Position numbers and translations under genes: made by a program
The notes under the pieces: model-generated
What the model was told of the DNA's origin: nothing
Database searches by the model: none
Seen by the model: the letters and a program-made list of their open reading frames with translations, nothing else
Source of the DNA: JAPHTQ01 sp046484535
Lineage (GTDB): Bacteria > Pseudomonadota > Gammaproteobacteria > Thiohalomonadales > Thiohalomonadaceae
Direction of reading: 5' to 3'
DNA length: 20,092 bases
Assembly: GCA_046484535.1 (NCBI GenBank)
Contig: JAWOIT010000056.1
Coordinates: 1 to 20,092, forward strand
Part shown: positions 19,760 to 20,092 of the stretch, one piece after another
Layout: each line of letters opens with the position of its first letter
Position numbering within the stretch: the first letter of the stretch is position 1

Positions 19760-20092
19760 TCACCCCGGCGGCCAACTGAAGGCCCTTCCGGCGAGCAGGT
19801 GCAGGTGCACATGAAATACGGTCTGTCCTGCGTCGCGGTTGCAGTTCATGACGAGACGATAGCCGTGTTCGGCGATGCGTAATTCCTTTGCCAGTTTCGC
19901 GGCGGTGACCGACAGTTTGCCGATCAATGCGGCATCCGGTTCGGTGAATTCGTTGGCTGTGGCGAGGTGCTTGCGGGGAATAATCAGCAGGTGAGTCGGT
20001 GCAACCGGATGAATATCGCGAAAGGCGATGACCTCTTCGTCCTGGTAATAGATGTCGGCCGGCAGTTCACCGGCGGCGATTTTACAGAACAG
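19760..20092 (-). CDS. hinT: HIT-family protein, HinT type (5' end outside the window)
   Basis: The leftward frame is open from the window edge to TGA 19760-19762, giving 110 residues. It begins LFCKIAAGELPADIYYQDEE, which in HinT follows only a few residues after the start, so almost the whole protein is present. The histidine triad is clear as QTVFHVHLHLLAG, and DIHPVAPTHLLIIPRKH is the typical middle. HinT enzymes hydrolyse purine nucleoside phosphoramidates in the cytoplasm. It is absent from simple ORF lists because its start codon is outside the window. It is separated from the gst gene by the repeat island. Confidence 0.95.
   Translation of the reverse strand: MFCKIAAGELPADIYYQDEEVIAFRDIHPVAPTHLLIIPRKHLATANEFTEPDAALIGKLSVTAAKLAKELRIAEHGYRLVMNCNRDAGQTVFHVHLHLLAGRAFSWPPG

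Overview
The window looks like the chromosome of a GC-rich gammaproteobacterium. This rests on the gene families present (YfaZ, OsmC, YjbQ, HinT, a TIGR04211/YgiM-type SH3 protein, an HU protein with a Lys/Ala-rich tail) and on REP-type repeats with GTAG/GTGG heads. A Cyc2-like heme-porin and a Tll0287-like monoheme cytochrome c would suit an environmental, possibly lithotrophic lineage, but that is inference. I see no rRNA, tRNA, prophage, transposase or CRISPR array.

Layout. 1-2317: a putative membrane anti-sigma factor overlaps a subtilisin-family protease gene. 2342-6069: small exported proteins surround a Cyc2-like fused cytochrome-porin and a 17 kDa-antigen-type lipoprotein. 6103-8696: a leftward run of a 4-TM protein, an OsmC-like protein, a second surface-antigen-type gene with a probable frameshift in its signal peptide, and OsmC. 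8981-10595: a SPOR-domain protein, an orphan Xre/MbcA/ParS-type antitoxin-like protein and a small thioredoxin-like protein. 10610-11731: an EamA transporter preceded by a promoter-like site and a strong intrinsic terminator (possible regulated leader or small RNA). 11810-15944: a DUF3530 hydrolase, a repeat island, a Tll0287-like cytochrome, YfaZ, a CBS-domain protein and an HU-like protein. 16239-18431: YjbQ, an AEC transporter and an SH3/coiled-coil membrane protein. 18466-20092: a glutathione S-transferase, a 630-bp REP/BIME island and a HinT-type protein cut by the window edge.

The genes do not form one pathway. Many products are exported or envelope-associated, with a secondary theme of thiol or peroxide handling (two OsmC-family proteins, thioredoxin-like protein, glutathione S-transferase).

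The most unusual content is non-coding. Three palindromic elements (7246-7388, 8055-8208, 12925-13065) share a conserved core but have unrelated, self-complementary ends. Another large palindrome (17656-17843) carries the next gene's ribosome binding site and has a half copy at 12863-12923. REP hairpins recur at eight places, including a tandemly duplicated 190-bp REP/inverted-REP unit with a compensatory stem change. Among genes, the pairing of an anti-sigma factor bearing a protease-prodomain-like tail with a subtilase is the best candidate for an under-described regulatory system.
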